From Ruminococcaceae bacterium Marseille-P2935 (lineage in GTDB: Bacteria > Bacillota > Clostridia > Oscillospirales > Ruminococcaceae), in NCBI GenBank assembly GCA_900104565.1, contig LT629952.1, positions 1,611,604 to 1,675,603 on the forward strand: 64,000 nucleotides of DNA, written 5' to 3'. The position numbers and the translations under genes are program-made. The notes under the pieces were generated by a model. That model had not been told where the DNA came from, did no database searches, and saw only the letters and a list, made by a program, of their open reading frames with translations. Below are positions 17,272 to 26,259 of the stretch, piece by piece (the stretch's first letter is position 1; every line of letters starts with the position of its first letter).

Positions 17272-17298
17272 GGCGAAGGCCCGCAGAGGACCTTCGCC
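17272..17298 (-). other. mreB-mreC intercistronic hairpin
   Basis: GGCGAAGG and CCTTCGCC form an 8-bp stem extended by inner G/C pairs. No T run follows on the minus strand, so it more likely stabilises or tunes the mRNA than terminates it. Confidence 0.5.
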
Positions 17299-17331
17299 TT
17301 ATTTTCTCAAAATATATTTAAGAAAAATCTA

Positions 17332-18348
17332 TCAGTACCGTCTGTCGTCATCTGTCAAAACATCTCTCAGCTTATCGATGTCTTCCAACACCATACCGCT
17401 GCCGGTAGCAACACAATCCAATGGGTTTTCAGCTACATAAACAGGCATGCCGGTCTCCTGGGCAACCAGGTGATCAAGCCCCTTCAGCAAGGCGCCGCCG
17501 CCGGTTAATGTAATACCGTGGTCAATAATATCAGCCGACAGCTCGGGCGGGGTTTTCTCCAAGGTGTTGCGAATGGCTTCCAATACCGAAGAAAGCGGGT
17601 CGGCCAGCGCCTCGCGAACTTCGGTAGGGGTAAGCATAATATTTTTGGGCAGGCCGTCAATCAGGTTGCGGCCCTTAATTTCCATTGGCTGCTCATCTTC
17701 ATAGGGATAAGCCGACCCAATGGTAATTTTAATGTCCTCCGCAGTGCGTTCACCAATCAGCAAATTATATTTCTTCTTTACATATTGAATAATGGAATTA
17801 TCAAATTCATCGCCGCCTACGCGCACCGATTTTGCCGATACAATGCCGCCCAGCGAAATTACGGCAACCTCGCTGGTGCCGCCCCCAATGTCAACCACCA
17901 TGCTGCCCGAAGCTTCGGCAACAGGCAGGCCCGCACCAATGGCAGCAGCCATTGGTTCTTCAATAATCGAAACCTGCTTGCAGCCGGCTTTCAGGGTTGC
18001 TTCCTTTACTGCACGGCGTTCCACTGCAGTTACACCGGAGGGAATACATACAATCACCCTGGGGCGGGTAAACAGCGAATTGCCTAGGGCTTTTTTAATA
18101 AAAAGCTGCAGCATGCTGGTGGTAATATCAAAATCTGCAATTACGCCATCCTTTAAAGGGCGCACCGCGGTAATACTGCCCGGTGTACGGCCAATCACGT
18201 CTTTCGCTTCCTGGCCAACATAACGTACGGTATCATTTCTGGTATCGACCGCAACCACCGAAGGCTCGCGCATAATAATGCCTTTTCCCCGCATAAAAAT
18301 CAGGGTGTTGGCCGTTCCTAAATCTATTCCAATATCTTTCGAAAACAT
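17332..18348 (-). CDS. mreB: Rod shape-determining protein MreB (actin homologue)
   Basis: A 338-residue actin-like ATPase that guides lateral wall synthesis. The N-terminus KDIGIDLGTANTLIF is phosphate loop 1; VVDIGGGTSEVAVISLGG is phosphate loop 2; LTGGGALLKGLD is the adenosine motif. Length and sequence fit MreB of rod-shaped Firmicutes. The ATG at 18348 follows GGGG by 9 bases; longer readings add residues absent from the family. A promoter overlaps the end of maf just upstream, making mreB the first gene of the shape operon. Confidence 0.95.
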   Translation of the reverse strand: MFSKDIGIDLGTANTLIFMRGKGIIMREPSVVAVDTRNDTVRYVGQEAKDVIGRTPGSITAVRPLKDGVIADFDITTSMLQLFIKKALGNSLFTRPRVIVCIPSGVTAVERRAVKEATLKAGCKQVSIIEEPMAAAIGAGLPVAEASGSMVVDIGGGTSEVAVISLGGIVSAKSVRVGGDEFDNSIIQYVKKKYNLLIGERTAEDIKITIGSAYPYEDEQPMEIKGRNLIDGLPKNIMLTPTEVREALADPLSSVLEAIRNTLEKTPPELSADIIDHGITLTGGGALLKGLDHLVAQETGMPVYVAENPLDCVATGSGMVLEDIDKLRDVLTDDDRRY

Positions 18349-18414
18349 CCTGTTAAGCCCCTTTCGCTCCTCTATCAATCCTAGCTGAAACATCCTAAAA
18401 ATAGTACTTTTTTT

Positions 18415-18443
18415 ATTATAACCGCAAACTTATGAAATCACAA
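18415..18443 (-). promoter_or_regulatory. Promoter of the mreBCD operon
   Basis: On the minus strand TTGTGA (18443-18438) and TATAAT (18420-18415) are 17 bp apart. The -35 box overlaps the maf stop codon. Confidence 0.75.
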
Positions 18444-19043
18444 TAAATAATTTCTTAATGTTTGTCGAACCGGCTCATTTTTTGTACCTTCTGCCAATTT
18501 GCGCAAGTACCGTTTCAGTTTGCCAACCGGAAGGCCTACAATGTTGTAATAATCGCCTTCTACGCGTTTTACCAGAATACTGCCCATTCCCTGAATGGCA
18601 TATGCGCCGGCTTTGTCCATTGGTTCTCCGGAATTTACATATTCTATAATATCATCTTCATATAAATCATAAAATTCTACCGCTGTACGGTCCACAAATG
18701 TTTTTACTTCGGTGGGGGAACAAATAGTCATGCCGGTGTATACAAAGTGAATCTTGCCCGAAAGCTGCCGCAGCATCCGCTGGGCATCTTTTTTATTTTT
18801 GGGTTTGCCCAGTATGGCGCTGCCCTCGGCCACAATCGTGTCAGCGCCAATTACAATATCCTCCGGGTGCTCTTTAAAAACCGCCAATGCTTTGCGGCGG
18901 GAAAGCTCTAGAACCATCTCACGCGGGGAAGGGTTCCCTTTCATTTTTTCATCTACATCCGGGGAGATTATTTCAAAATCTTTCGTAATATAGGACAGCA
19001 GTTCCTGCCGCCGGGGCGAAGTCGACGCTAATATCATTTTCAT
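18438..19043 (-). CDS. maf: Maf-family nucleotide pyrophosphatase (dTTP/UTP type)
   Basis: A 201-residue Maf/HAM1-superfamily enzyme that hydrolyses modified or canonical nucleoside triphosphates and is linked to septum control. It has the N-terminal signature LASTSPRRQELL, the catalytic stretch VIGADTIV, the LGKPKNKKDA segment, and DKAGAYAIQGMGSILV, the usual substrate-pocket motif. Length is normal. The ATG at 19043 has a GGTAGAG site; an ATG two codons downstream is also possible. It sits just before mreB, a conserved order. Confidence 0.92.
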   Translation of the reverse strand: MKMILASTSPRRQELLSYITKDFEIISPDVDEKMKGNPSPREMVLELSRRKALAVFKEHPEDIVIGADTIVAEGSAILGKPKNKKDAQRMLRQLSGKIHFVYTGMTICSPTEVKTFVDRTAVEFYDLYEDDIIEYVNSGEPMDKAGAYAIQGMGSILVKRVEGDYYNIVGLPVGKLKRYLRKLAEGTKNEPVRQTLRNYLL

Positions 19044-19211
19044 ATCTCTACCATCTTTCCGGGTCTTGTTTAAAAGCAGAAAACCCGCCAAATTTTTTCA
19101 AAGGCCAAGTGTATTCCAGGCGAAAAACACTAGGGTCCCTGCCGGGCTCCAGTGCTTTCAAGCACTATTTTCAAAAAAAGACATTCTCAATTTTGCAAGC
19201 AGCCCATGGCC

Positions 19212-19481
19212 TTACAGTTTTTTTGAAATGGACTTATATCCTAAAATTGACAGGATGATTGTAATTATCTGCGCAACATTAATGCCCATTTCAAACCCAA
19301 ATGCAACGCGCACTACCGAAAGGTCGATAACCATGGGGCTGTCGGGAGAAATACCCACTGTTTTACCATAGGCCAGCCAACTTAAGAACGGAACATGCTG
19401 TCCAACGTTTGCAAGCAGTGCCCCTAAAATAACACCTGCCAGCAAAAAAAATATCAGTACCAGGTTCTTCTTCCAATTCAT
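19212..19481 (-). CDS. DUF4321 small membrane protein
   Basis: An 89-residue protein with two hydrophobic segments (about residues 5-25 and 60-82) around a conserved ...LSWLAYGKTVGIS... section; I assign it to DUF4321, a family of unknown function common in Clostridia. The start at 19481 (MNWKKN) is preferred because GAAGGG lies 9 bases upstream, while the ATG at 19490 abuts that site. It lies 168 bases before maf on the same strand and may belong to the same unit. Confidence 0.75.
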   Translation of the reverse strand: MNWKKNLVLIFFLLAGVILGALLANVGQHVPFLSWLAYGKTVGISPDSPMVIDLSVVRVAFGFEMGINVAQIITIILSILGYKSISKKL

Positions 19482-20026
19482 CCTGTCCATTCCCTTCTGT
19501 TTTCTTTTTAATAGCGGCCGCCCATCCCCTTCTGCTATCGAAGGTTTTACGAGGCGGCTGGCGGGGGTACGAGGGGACTCTATAAGGCACCCGTGCAAAC
19601 GGTGGTATGTATGCAGGCTTTAAAACACCTATTTCAGTAGGCACAAAACCACAAACACTTACTGCATCCCAATTCTGTTACATGGTTTGGGCATACCAAA
19701 ACATGAAAATCTGGCGAATTTTTTACTGAAAAAGGGCGGCTGTTCGGCAAAAAGCAGGGAAGCTTTCCGGATCCCTTGCATACTTAACCGTACCCTTTCG
19801 TTATGATAGATAAGGTTTCAAAGTTTTCAAAAGCCCCCAAATACCGACCAAAAGTTTTTTGTATTTTAACGCTTTGCCTGCCAACTGGGGCAAAGGCAGT
19901 TTTCTCCAAACCTGCCTGCCGGAATTTGCTTAAACTGCTTTCTAAATGGCCGGTACCTGACATCATACTGCATGGCCAGATTTGTTCTGCGCTCTTTTCT
20001 GCGCTTGCCTAAGAGGAGTGCGGATT
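19482..20026. other. Intergenic region
   Basis: About 545 bases in which I see no gene, clear terminator or promoter. Confidence 0.45.
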
Positions 20027-20470
20027 CTACGCTTTGCCGGTCGAGCCTAAACCGCCAGCCCCCCGCTGTGTCTCATCCAGCTCTTCTACTTGCATAATTT
20101 GCGGCAACACCACCGGCACAATCACCATCTGGGCAATCCGGTCTCCAGGCTGAATGGTAAACGCCTGGGGGCCGTGATTCACCAGGCCAACCACCATCTC
20201 TCCCCGGTAGTCTGAGTCGATCACCCCAACCCCATTAACCGGAGCGATGCCATGTTTAATGCCTAGCCCGCTGCGGCCGAACACCAGGGCTACCTGATTT
20301 TTGTCCTCCAGCTGAATGGCCACACCGGTGGGAATTTTTGCAATCTCTCCCGGCTGTATGATAACCGGCTGGTCTATAGCAGCGCTCAGGTCGTGGCCTG
20401 CGCTGCCCTGGGTTTCCCGTTTGGGCAGCCTGGCCCCCGGCCTCATCAGCTTCACTTTTAAAATACTCAA
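20027..20470 (-). CDS. dut: dUTP diphosphatase
   Basis: A 147-residue trimeric dUTPase that removes dUTP and supplies dUMP. All five family motifs are visible: GSAGHDLSA, GRSGLGIKHG, GVIDSDYRGE with the catalytic Asp, RIAQMVIVP, and the C-terminal glycine-rich RGAGGLGSTG. The start is probably a TTG at 20470, because GGAGG lies 8 bases before it; reading from the earlier TTG at 20485 would translate the ribosome site itself. It follows the U32 peptidase gene by 20 bases and ends the zapA operon. Confidence 0.93.
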   Translation of the reverse strand: MSILKVKLMRPGARLPKRETQGSAGHDLSAAIDQPVIIQPGEIAKIPTGVAIQLEDKNQVALVFGRSGLGIKHGIAPVNGVGVIDSDYRGEMVVGLVNHGPQAFTIQPGDRIAQMVIVPVVLPQIMQVEELDETQRGAGGLGSTGKA

Positions 20471-20490
20471 TGTATATTCCTCCAAGTAAA

Positions 20491-22557
20491 TTACAAAACT
20501 TCCCGGTAGTAAAGCCCGTTCGTCTTATCCCCTTCTATGGGCAGACCAGCTAAATAGGATTTTACCACCTGCTCACAGCGCCGGGAATCCTCCCGGGTAA
20601 AGTACAGCGTCACAAACTGGAACCCCTGCACGGCGCCTTTTTTATCCCCCAAGTATAAAACCTTGGGGTTTAACAACTCACTGTATTTTTTGTGAGTACA
20701 TTCCAAAAAAATATGGTTTCCCATCCGATCTATCATAGGGCGGATCCCCTCAGCACACCCCTGGCATCCCCCTCTGGCCCGAAGAGGGCAGTTGCGGAAT
20801 ACCATCAGGGGCAACGCCCCATACACCAGTGCACCCAAGGGCAAACTGCCCTTTAGCTCCCCGGCGCGTTTTAAATTCAGCTCGAAAGAAATCTGCGTAT
20901 CGCTGAGCCCAATCTGGCGGTAGCTCTCTGCACTGTAAGAGTTCACTACATTCAGCGCATAGCTTCCGTGCACGGTAAAGCCCGCTTCCTTTGCTGCACA
21001 AACCGCTCCCAGCCCTCCAGCCAGCACATGGGTAATGCCAGCCTTCCGGCACCGCTCCAGCAGCTGCTGCAGCTCTCCCGGATCAAAGCAAAGCCGCGGA
21101 AGCTCTGCCATAGCCTTTTTTGCCGGCAAGCGGCTCTCCTGCACCAGGGGGATCAGTTCCTCCGGCTCGAGAATGATAAACTCAGCCTGCCCGGCCAGCC
21201 AGGGAGTTAGCTGCTCCGCCCGTTTTAAGCGGATCCTGAGCCCCTGGCTTTGGGGAATCTTCCGCGCAGGCAGCTGGACAGGGGGCTCGTCAATAAACTG
21301 GCACGCCGGTTTATCCAGCCTTTGGGACGCCAGCTGTTCCAGCGCTTCGCGCCGCATGGCGTTTACTGCAGAAATAGGCAGGATTAATCCTTCTCCCAGT
21401 TGGCAGTCCAGTCTTTTCATATAATAAGGGGTACCGCCTGTCTTCTTCAGGCTTTTTTCCACCATGCCATAGTCGGTGGGGCGGTTTTGTGCCAGTTCCG
21501 GGGCCGGGCCCTGCACAGCGGCGGTATAACCGTCCTCATCCCGTGCCGTCAAAACAGCCGGGCAGTCCTGTTCCATAGTAAAGGTAAACTCTACGCCAAA
21601 GCGTGGGAATTCGTCCTTATATAAAACCCGCAGGTCCTTTAACACACCTTCCGCCGCAACCACATCTTCTTTTTGGCGGACGCCAAACATCTGCCTGTCC
21701 CGTTTTCCGGTAAAATACCCATCGGTAAACCCGCTGCGTGAAAACACCGACCGCAGGGTATTCATATCCACGGGGTTGCCTTCCAGGGCATTGCGGCAGG
21801 CAGTAACCGCCGCCGCAACATATTCCGGCCGCTTCATCCGGCCCTCTATTTTAATGGAACTCACCCCAATTTGGCGCAGCTCGTCTATTTTTTCTACCAG
21901 GCTTAAATCTTTCAGCGACAGGGCATAAACATCCCGTTCACCGTCGGCCATAGCGGCAGGCAGCCTGCATGGCTGGGCGCACAAGCCGCGGTTTCCGCTT
22001 CTGCCGCCAATCATTGAACTTAAATAGCACTGGCCGGAAACACACATGCACAGCGCACCGTGTACGAACACCTCCAGTTCCAGCGAAGTATTTTGCGCAA
22101 TGAAGGCGATCTCTTCTTTTGTCAGCTCCCGGGCCAGCACCACCCGGCTGAACCCAAGTCCTTCCAAGGCTTTTGCCCCTTCCAGGCTATGAATGCCCAT
22201 TTGGGTAGAGGCATGCAGACGCATACCGGGCGCCATCTGCTTCACCAGGGATACTGCTCCCAAATCCTGCAGAATCAGCGCATCTACTCCTGCTTCGCAG
22301 GCGTTCCACAGGGTGTCCCTCAGCAGGGGGAATTCCTCATCGTAAAGCAGAGTATTGACGGTAAGCAACACCCTGACCCCCCGCTCATGGCAGCGGCGCA
22401 CCGCCTCTTTCAGCTGGAGCGCATCAAAATTCTGGGCATTCCTCCGGGCGTTTAATGCCTGGGTACCCAAATATATGCTGTCCGCCCCGCTGTTCAAGGC
22501 AGCATTCAACGATTCCTCGCTTCCGGCAGGAGCGACGATTTCGATTGGTTTTTTCAT
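20491..22557 (-). CDS. U32 peptidase-family protein (RlhA/TrhP-like, with DUF3656-type C-terminus)
   Basis: A 688-residue protein starting EIVAPAGSEESLNAAL with the U32 TIM-barrel core. The U32 signature is ELEVFVHGALCMC followed by SGQCYLSSMIGGRSGNRG and CAQPCR, whose cysteines probably bind an iron-sulfur cluster. A second cysteine set (NCPLRARGGCQGC) lies near the C-terminus. Although called collagenase-like peptidases, characterised members (RlhA, TrhP) hydroxylate 23S rRNA or tRNA using prephenate, so an RNA-modifying role is more likely. The long C-terminal half matches the extended form. It lies 9 bases after zapA. Confidence 0.88.
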   Translation of the reverse strand: MKKPIEIVAPAGSEESLNAALNSGADSIYLGTQALNARRNAQNFDALQLKEAVRRCHERGVRVLLTVNTLLYDEEFPLLRDTLWNACEAGVDALILQDLGAVSLVKQMAPGMRLHASTQMGIHSLEGAKALEGLGFSRVVLARELTKEEIAFIAQNTSLELEVFVHGALCMCVSGQCYLSSMIGGRSGNRGLCAQPCRLPAAMADGERDVYALSLKDLSLVEKIDELRQIGVSSIKIEGRMKRPEYVAAAVTACRNALEGNPVDMNTLRSVFSRSGFTDGYFTGKRDRQMFGVRQKEDVVAAEGVLKDLRVLYKDEFPRFGVEFTFTMEQDCPAVLTARDEDGYTAAVQGPAPELAQNRPTDYGMVEKSLKKTGGTPYYMKRLDCQLGEGLILPISAVNAMRREALEQLASQRLDKPACQFIDEPPVQLPARKIPQSQGLRIRLKRAEQLTPWLAGQAEFIILEPEELIPLVQESRLPAKKAMAELPRLCFDPGELQQLLERCRKAGITHVLAGGLGAVCAAKEAGFTVHGSYALNVVNSYSAESYRQIGLSDTQISFELNLKRAGELKGSLPLGALVYGALPLMVFRNCPLRARGGCQGCAEGIRPMIDRMGNHIFLECTHKKYSELLNPKVLYLGDKKGAVQGFQFVTLYFTREDSRRCEQVVKSYLAGLPIEGDKTNGLYYREVL

Positions 22558-22566
22558 GTATATGGT

Positions 22567-22911
22567 TTATCCTTTCTTCAGGGAGGTGAGCTCCCGGCTT
22601 AACCGGTCCACCTCCCGCCGGGCTTCATCCAGCTCAATGCGGGTGCGGGCGGCGTCCTCCAGGTACTCGGTCACCTGGCTGCGCATGTTATCACAGCTCT
22701 GCTCACTTTTTTTATAGGAATCAATATAACTGAGGGCACAAAGCACTAAAGCCTCGTTGATCGAGAGGTTCTGATTCTTCTCCTGCATGTCCCGTATCTG
22801 CTCATCCACCTCAAAGGCAAGCTTGGTTACATACTCCTCCGGTTCGGCGGTAGAGATCATATAGGTGGAACCGCCAATTTCAATGCGGACCTTGTTGATC
22901 ATGTTCATCAT
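22567..22911 (-). CDS. zapA: Cell division protein ZapA
   Basis: A 114-residue protein. The N-terminal part (NKVRIEIGGSTYMIST, then PEEYVTKLAFEVDEQI) is the ZapA FtsZ-binding domain, and the C-terminal half (about residues 70-110) is a charged coiled coil. It bundles FtsZ filaments at midcell. GGAGG lies 4 bases before the first ATG and 7 before the second, so the start may be one codon later. It begins the zapA–U32–dut operon. The order zapA followed by a U32 peptidase is conserved in Firmicutes. Confidence 0.9.
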   Translation of the reverse strand: MMNMINKVRIEIGGSTYMISTAEPEEYVTKLAFEVDEQIRDMQEKNQNLSINEALVLCALSYIDSYKKSEQSCDNMRSQVTEYLEDAARTRIELDEARREVDRLSRELTSLKKG

Positions 22912-23517
22912 GATACCTCCTATTTACGCCTGTTTAAAAGCGTATCGTTACAAATTATAAAATGGCATGCAAGGCAATTTTGCACCGCTTAACATCCACT
23001 GGTTGGACGGTTACAAAAACTGGTGGTACAGCCCACAATAAAGCGAAAATACAAAATAGTCTATAACAGTTTAATAATATAGTTTTTTGATGAAAAATGC
23101 AAGGGAAAGCAGGTATAACCCCGGGCAAAACAAAGGGCCGGCAGGCCAACCCAGCCGCAGGCGCGCTTTTTAATGCTAAAATTGATTCCATTTGTGAAAA
23201 AACCGCTGTTTTGAATGGCATACAGGCAATTCACTAATAAAAATTCCCAGTATCTACGCCTGGAGGAGCTTTGGACCAGAGGCTTTGAAGGGATTTAAAA
23301 ATTTTATTCCAGAAGCTGATCAAATCATTTCCCCAGCTTTGTATAATTGATCCGCCACATGCCGCCCGAAAACAGAAGATTATTCCGGGGCTTTGTAGGC
23401 TGCGGGGGTCACATGGTATCATCCAATTTTTACCTGCACATATAGCAAAGGCATTGACCACCAAAATAAGGTGGTCAATGCCTTTTTTGAGATGGAACAT
23501 ATCTGCAAGTCCCTGCT
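22912..23517. other. Intergenic region upstream of zapA
   Basis: About 600 bases with no convincing gene; two minus-strand open frames of 88 codons each lack a ribosome site and any family signature. The bidirectional terminator at 23448-23488 closes it. Confidence 0.45.
23448..23488. terminator. Terminator after the cytidylate-kinase-like gene
   Basis: AAGGCATTGACCACC pairs with GGTGGTCAATGCCTT around seven bases (15-bp stem). The plus strand has the longer T run; the minus strand still gives CCTTT after the stem. Confidence 0.7.
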
Positions 23518-24138
23518 CTATTTTGCCTTGATATTCAAATAACTTTCAATTAAATCAACCGTTTGGTCCGCACCAATGCTGGTGTCTATGGTAAGGTGGT
23601 AATTTTTACAGTCACTCCATTTTTGGCCGGTATAAAAATTATAGTAGGAAGCCCGGCGTTTATCCATCTTGCGGATGGAATCCTCCGCCTTCTCTTCGCT
23701 TATCTGGTACGCCCGGCTGATTCTCTGGGTGCGATATGCCAGCGGCGCATGCAAAAATACATGTACGCCATCCGGGTCTTCCCGCAGCACATAATCGGCG
23801 CAGCGGCCAATAAACACACAGCCGCCCTTAGCCGCCAGCTCGCGGATAATTTTTGTTTGTATGCCGAAGATCCGGTCATTCAGCGGGGCTTCCATCATTG
23901 GGGAAACCGGCCCGCCCATCATGTACATTCCTGTGGAAAGGGAGTAAAGCAAACTGTTGGTGGGCTTTTCATCCAGCCCTTCAAACAGCTCTTTGCTCAT
24001 GCCGCTTTCCTTGGCCGCAATAGCAATCAGCTCCTTGTCATAAAAAGACACTCCCAGGCGCTGCGCCAGCTTCTGGCCAATTTCACGCCCGCCGCTGCCG
24101 TATTCCCTGCCAATGGTTATAATGGTATTTCCATTCAT
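23518..24138 (-). CDS. Cytidylate kinase-like protein
   Basis: A 206-residue P-loop kinase-like protein. The N-terminus ITIGREYGSGGREIGQKLA is the modified phosphate-binding loop of the cytidylate-kinase-like family (PF13189), and VFIGRCADYVL and RRASYYNFYTGQKW are also typical. Its true substrate is not established for this family. The ATG at 24138 overlaps the MATE stop codon (ATGA), with AAGGAG 10 bases upstream, so translation is coupled to the transporter. Overlaps run through MarR, MATE and this gene. Confidence 0.82.
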   Translation of the reverse strand: MNGNTIITIGREYGSGGREIGQKLAQRLGVSFYDKELIAIAAKESGMSKELFEGLDEKPTNSLLYSLSTGMYMMGGPVSPMMEAPLNDRIFGIQTKIIRELAAKGGCVFIGRCADYVLREDPDGVHVFLHAPLAYRTQRISRAYQISEEKAEDSIRKMDKRRASYYNFYTGQKWSDCKNYHLTIDTSIGADQTVDLIESYLNIKAK

Positions 24139-25544
24139 GATGCACACTCTCCTTTCAGGGTGTCCTGATGTTGTTGATTCAGGCGGCGTACCTGGCTAAC
24201 CCCCATAACCAAAGCTAACAGAAAAGCGGAAAAATCCGCTACCGGCCCGGCGTAAAGCACTCCGTCCAACCCGAAAAACCGCGGCAAAATGAGAATCATG
24301 GGAATCAGGAAAACTACCTGTCTGGACAAAGTGAGCATTGCTGCCTTAAGGGGTTTTCCAATGGATTGGAAAAAATTAGCCGTGGTAATCTGAAAGCCGG
24401 ATACGACACACATAGCCAAAAAGGTGCGGAAACACTTGACTGCAAACTCGTTATATAACGCATCCTCCTGCCCAAAGATATTCACAATGCTTTGGGGGAA
24501 GAACATAAACATGCTAAACCCTAAAACCGAAAAGACGGTGGCTACGGCCGCGCAGGACAGATAGGTCTTTTTTACCCGGTGATAGTTTTTGGCCCCATAG
24601 TTGTAGCCGATAATCGGTTGCGCGCCTATGGCGGTGCCCACCAGCAGAGAAATTAAAATCTGGTTCACCTTCATCACAATTCCCTGTGCCGCCAGGGGAA
24701 TTTCCTTGCCATAAATAGATTGGGCCCCATAGTAGGTAAGGGAATTGTTCATGACAATGACTACCAGGGTAATTGCCGCCTGGGTAATCCCGCTGGATAT
24801 TCCCAGCGAACACACCTTTCCTGCCATTTTCACCCTGAATTTATAGTCATCACGGGTCAGCTTAATGTTTTTAAATTTTGGAATATAAAGGGCAGACACC
24901 AAAAAGGTGGCGATCTGGCCAATAATAGTAGCAACTGCCGCACCGTGAACTCCCTGGTTCAACCCGAAAATAAAAATCGGGTCCAAAACAGTGTTGATCA
25001 CCGCGCCAATCAGCATGCAAACCATGGCATATTTGGGGCTGCCGTCTGCACGGATTAAGCAGTTGAGCACCGCGCCCATTACCACAAAAGGCAGGCCGAT
25101 TACAATAATGCGGGTATATTCCACTGCGTAGGGCATTACCTCTGTAGTAGCACCAAACAGCCGCAGCATAGGGTTTAAAAAGACGGTGCCAACCAGCAAA
25201 AACACTGCTCCAAACAGTGCGCTTAGAGTCAGGCAGGTGCCTGCCGTCCGCCTGGCACTGACCTGGTCGCCTTCTCCCAGTTTCAGGCTGTAATAGGCGG
25301 CTCCGCCGTCAGCCACCATAAACGCCACCGCCATACAGATGGTAGTCATGGGGAACGCTACATTGGTGGCGGCATTGCCTAAAAAACCAACCCCCTGGCC
25401 AATAAATATTTGGTCAACTATATTATACAACGAATTGACCAGCATGGAAATAACACTGGGTACCGCAAATTTTACAATCAGTTTTCCAATAGGCTCTGAC
25501 GCCAGCGGGTGGCTTTGAATGTTTTGTTCATTTGTTTGGGACAT
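24135..25544 (-). CDS. MATE-family multidrug efflux transporter
   Basis: A 469-residue protein with about twelve membrane helices in two MatE repeats; the N-terminal repeat begins PIGKLIVKFAVPSVISMLVNSLYN. It probably exports cationic drugs or toxic metabolites by Na+ or H+ antiport. The ATG at 25544 (MSQTNEQN) is preferred, with GGAG about 10 bases upstream; longer readings lie inside the MarR gene. It overlaps the end of the MarR gene by 17 bases and the next gene by 4, so one transcript under MarR control is likely. Confidence 0.9.
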   Translation of the reverse strand: MSQTNEQNIQSHPLASEPIGKLIVKFAVPSVISMLVNSLYNIVDQIFIGQGVGFLGNAATNVAFPMTTICMAVAFMVADGGAAYYSLKLGEGDQVSARRTAGTCLTLSALFGAVFLLVGTVFLNPMLRLFGATTEVMPYAVEYTRIIVIGLPFVVMGAVLNCLIRADGSPKYAMVCMLIGAVINTVLDPIFIFGLNQGVHGAAVATIIGQIATFLVSALYIPKFKNIKLTRDDYKFRVKMAGKVCSLGISSGITQAAITLVVIVMNNSLTYYGAQSIYGKEIPLAAQGIVMKVNQILISLLVGTAIGAQPIIGYNYGAKNYHRVKKTYLSCAAVATVFSVLGFSMFMFFPQSIVNIFGQEDALYNEFAVKCFRTFLAMCVVSGFQITTANFFQSIGKPLKAAMLTLSRQVVFLIPMILILPRFFGLDGVLYAGPVADFSAFLLALVMGVSQVRRLNQQHQDTLKGECAS

Positions 25545-25986
25545 TGCTTTGTTTCTCCTCGCTTTCTTTTGCATAGCGCACCGCATTGCCAGTAATTTTC
25601 TGTAATACCTCTTCCGCCAGGGCAATCTCCCTGTCGCTAAGGCCCTCGGTAATCCGTTCGTTCCAACTGTGCAGAACCTGTTGGATCTGCGGACAGATCC
25701 CCTTCGCCTTGTCGGTTGTATACAGATGGTATTCCCTTTTATCCACCGGATTCACCTTTCGGGTTAAAAATCCGTTTTTCTCCAGCTGGGCGGTAAAGCG
25801 AGCCACTGTGCTTTTGTTCATATGAAGCACAGCCGCTAGCTGCTCCTGGGTGAACCCCTCATGCTCACTGACGCATAGAATGATAATGTGCTGCCCACTG
25901 CTCAGCCCAAGCGGTGAAAACTGCTGGGTATAATACATTTTGCTGTGCCGGTCGGTGATGGAAATCCATTTAGAAAGTACGCTCAT
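25528..25986 (-). CDS. MarR-family transcriptional regulator
   Basis: A 152-residue winged-helix regulator. The DNA-binding part FTQEQLAAVLHMNKSTVARF followed by LEKNGFLTRKVNPVDKREYHLY is the classic MarR recognition helix and wing, and the Asp-Lys-Arg motif of the wing is intact. GGAG lies 7 bases before the ATG. It is the first gene of a MarR–MATE–kinase-like operon and probably represses it; an imperfect dyad (AGTT...AACT near 26001-26015) lies between promoter and start as a possible site. Confidence 0.92.
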   Translation of the reverse strand: MSVLSKWISITDRHSKMYYTQQFSPLGLSSGQHIIILCVSEHEGFTQEQLAAVLHMNKSTVARFTAQLEKNGFLTRKVNPVDKREYHLYTTDKAKGICPQIQQVLHSWNERITEGLSDREIALAEEVLQKITGNAVRYAKESEEKQSNVPNK

Positions 25987-26035
25987 CGTCTCACTCCAAA
26001 TAGTTTCATACGCAACTTATTTTTATGACCGTTTT

Positions 26036-26064
26036 AGTGTACTGCAATAAAAAATTTTTGTCAA
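26036..26064 (-). promoter_or_regulatory. Promoter of the MarR-MATE operon
   Basis: On the minus strand TTGACA (26064-26059) and TACACT (26041-26036) are 17 bp apart, about 50 bases before the MarR start. Confidence 0.75.
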
Positions 26065-26179
26065 CCTGCTTTTTTACTGGCTTTTCTTTAAAATTTGCCC
26101 AATATTTGGCAAAACCCAACAGAGTCCGCAGTGTTTTTTTTATAAAATGCGTAAAATTTTTAAAACCCACAAGCTTTTA

Positions 26180-26208
26180 TTGATCATGTTATATATTTAG
26201 TGTATAAT
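26180..26208 (+). promoter_or_regulatory. Promoter of glgP
   Basis: TTGATC (26180-26185) and TATAAT (26203-26208) are 17 bp apart, about 50 bases upstream of the glgP start. Confidence 0.75.
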
Positions 26209-26259
26209 TTTGTTAGTTATATCCAATTTCTATCCACTAATAGAAATGAGGGGGATTAA

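Noticed and set aside
22955-23500. Two 88-codon minus-strand frames upstream of zapA
   Set aside because: Neither has a ribosome site or protein-like composition.
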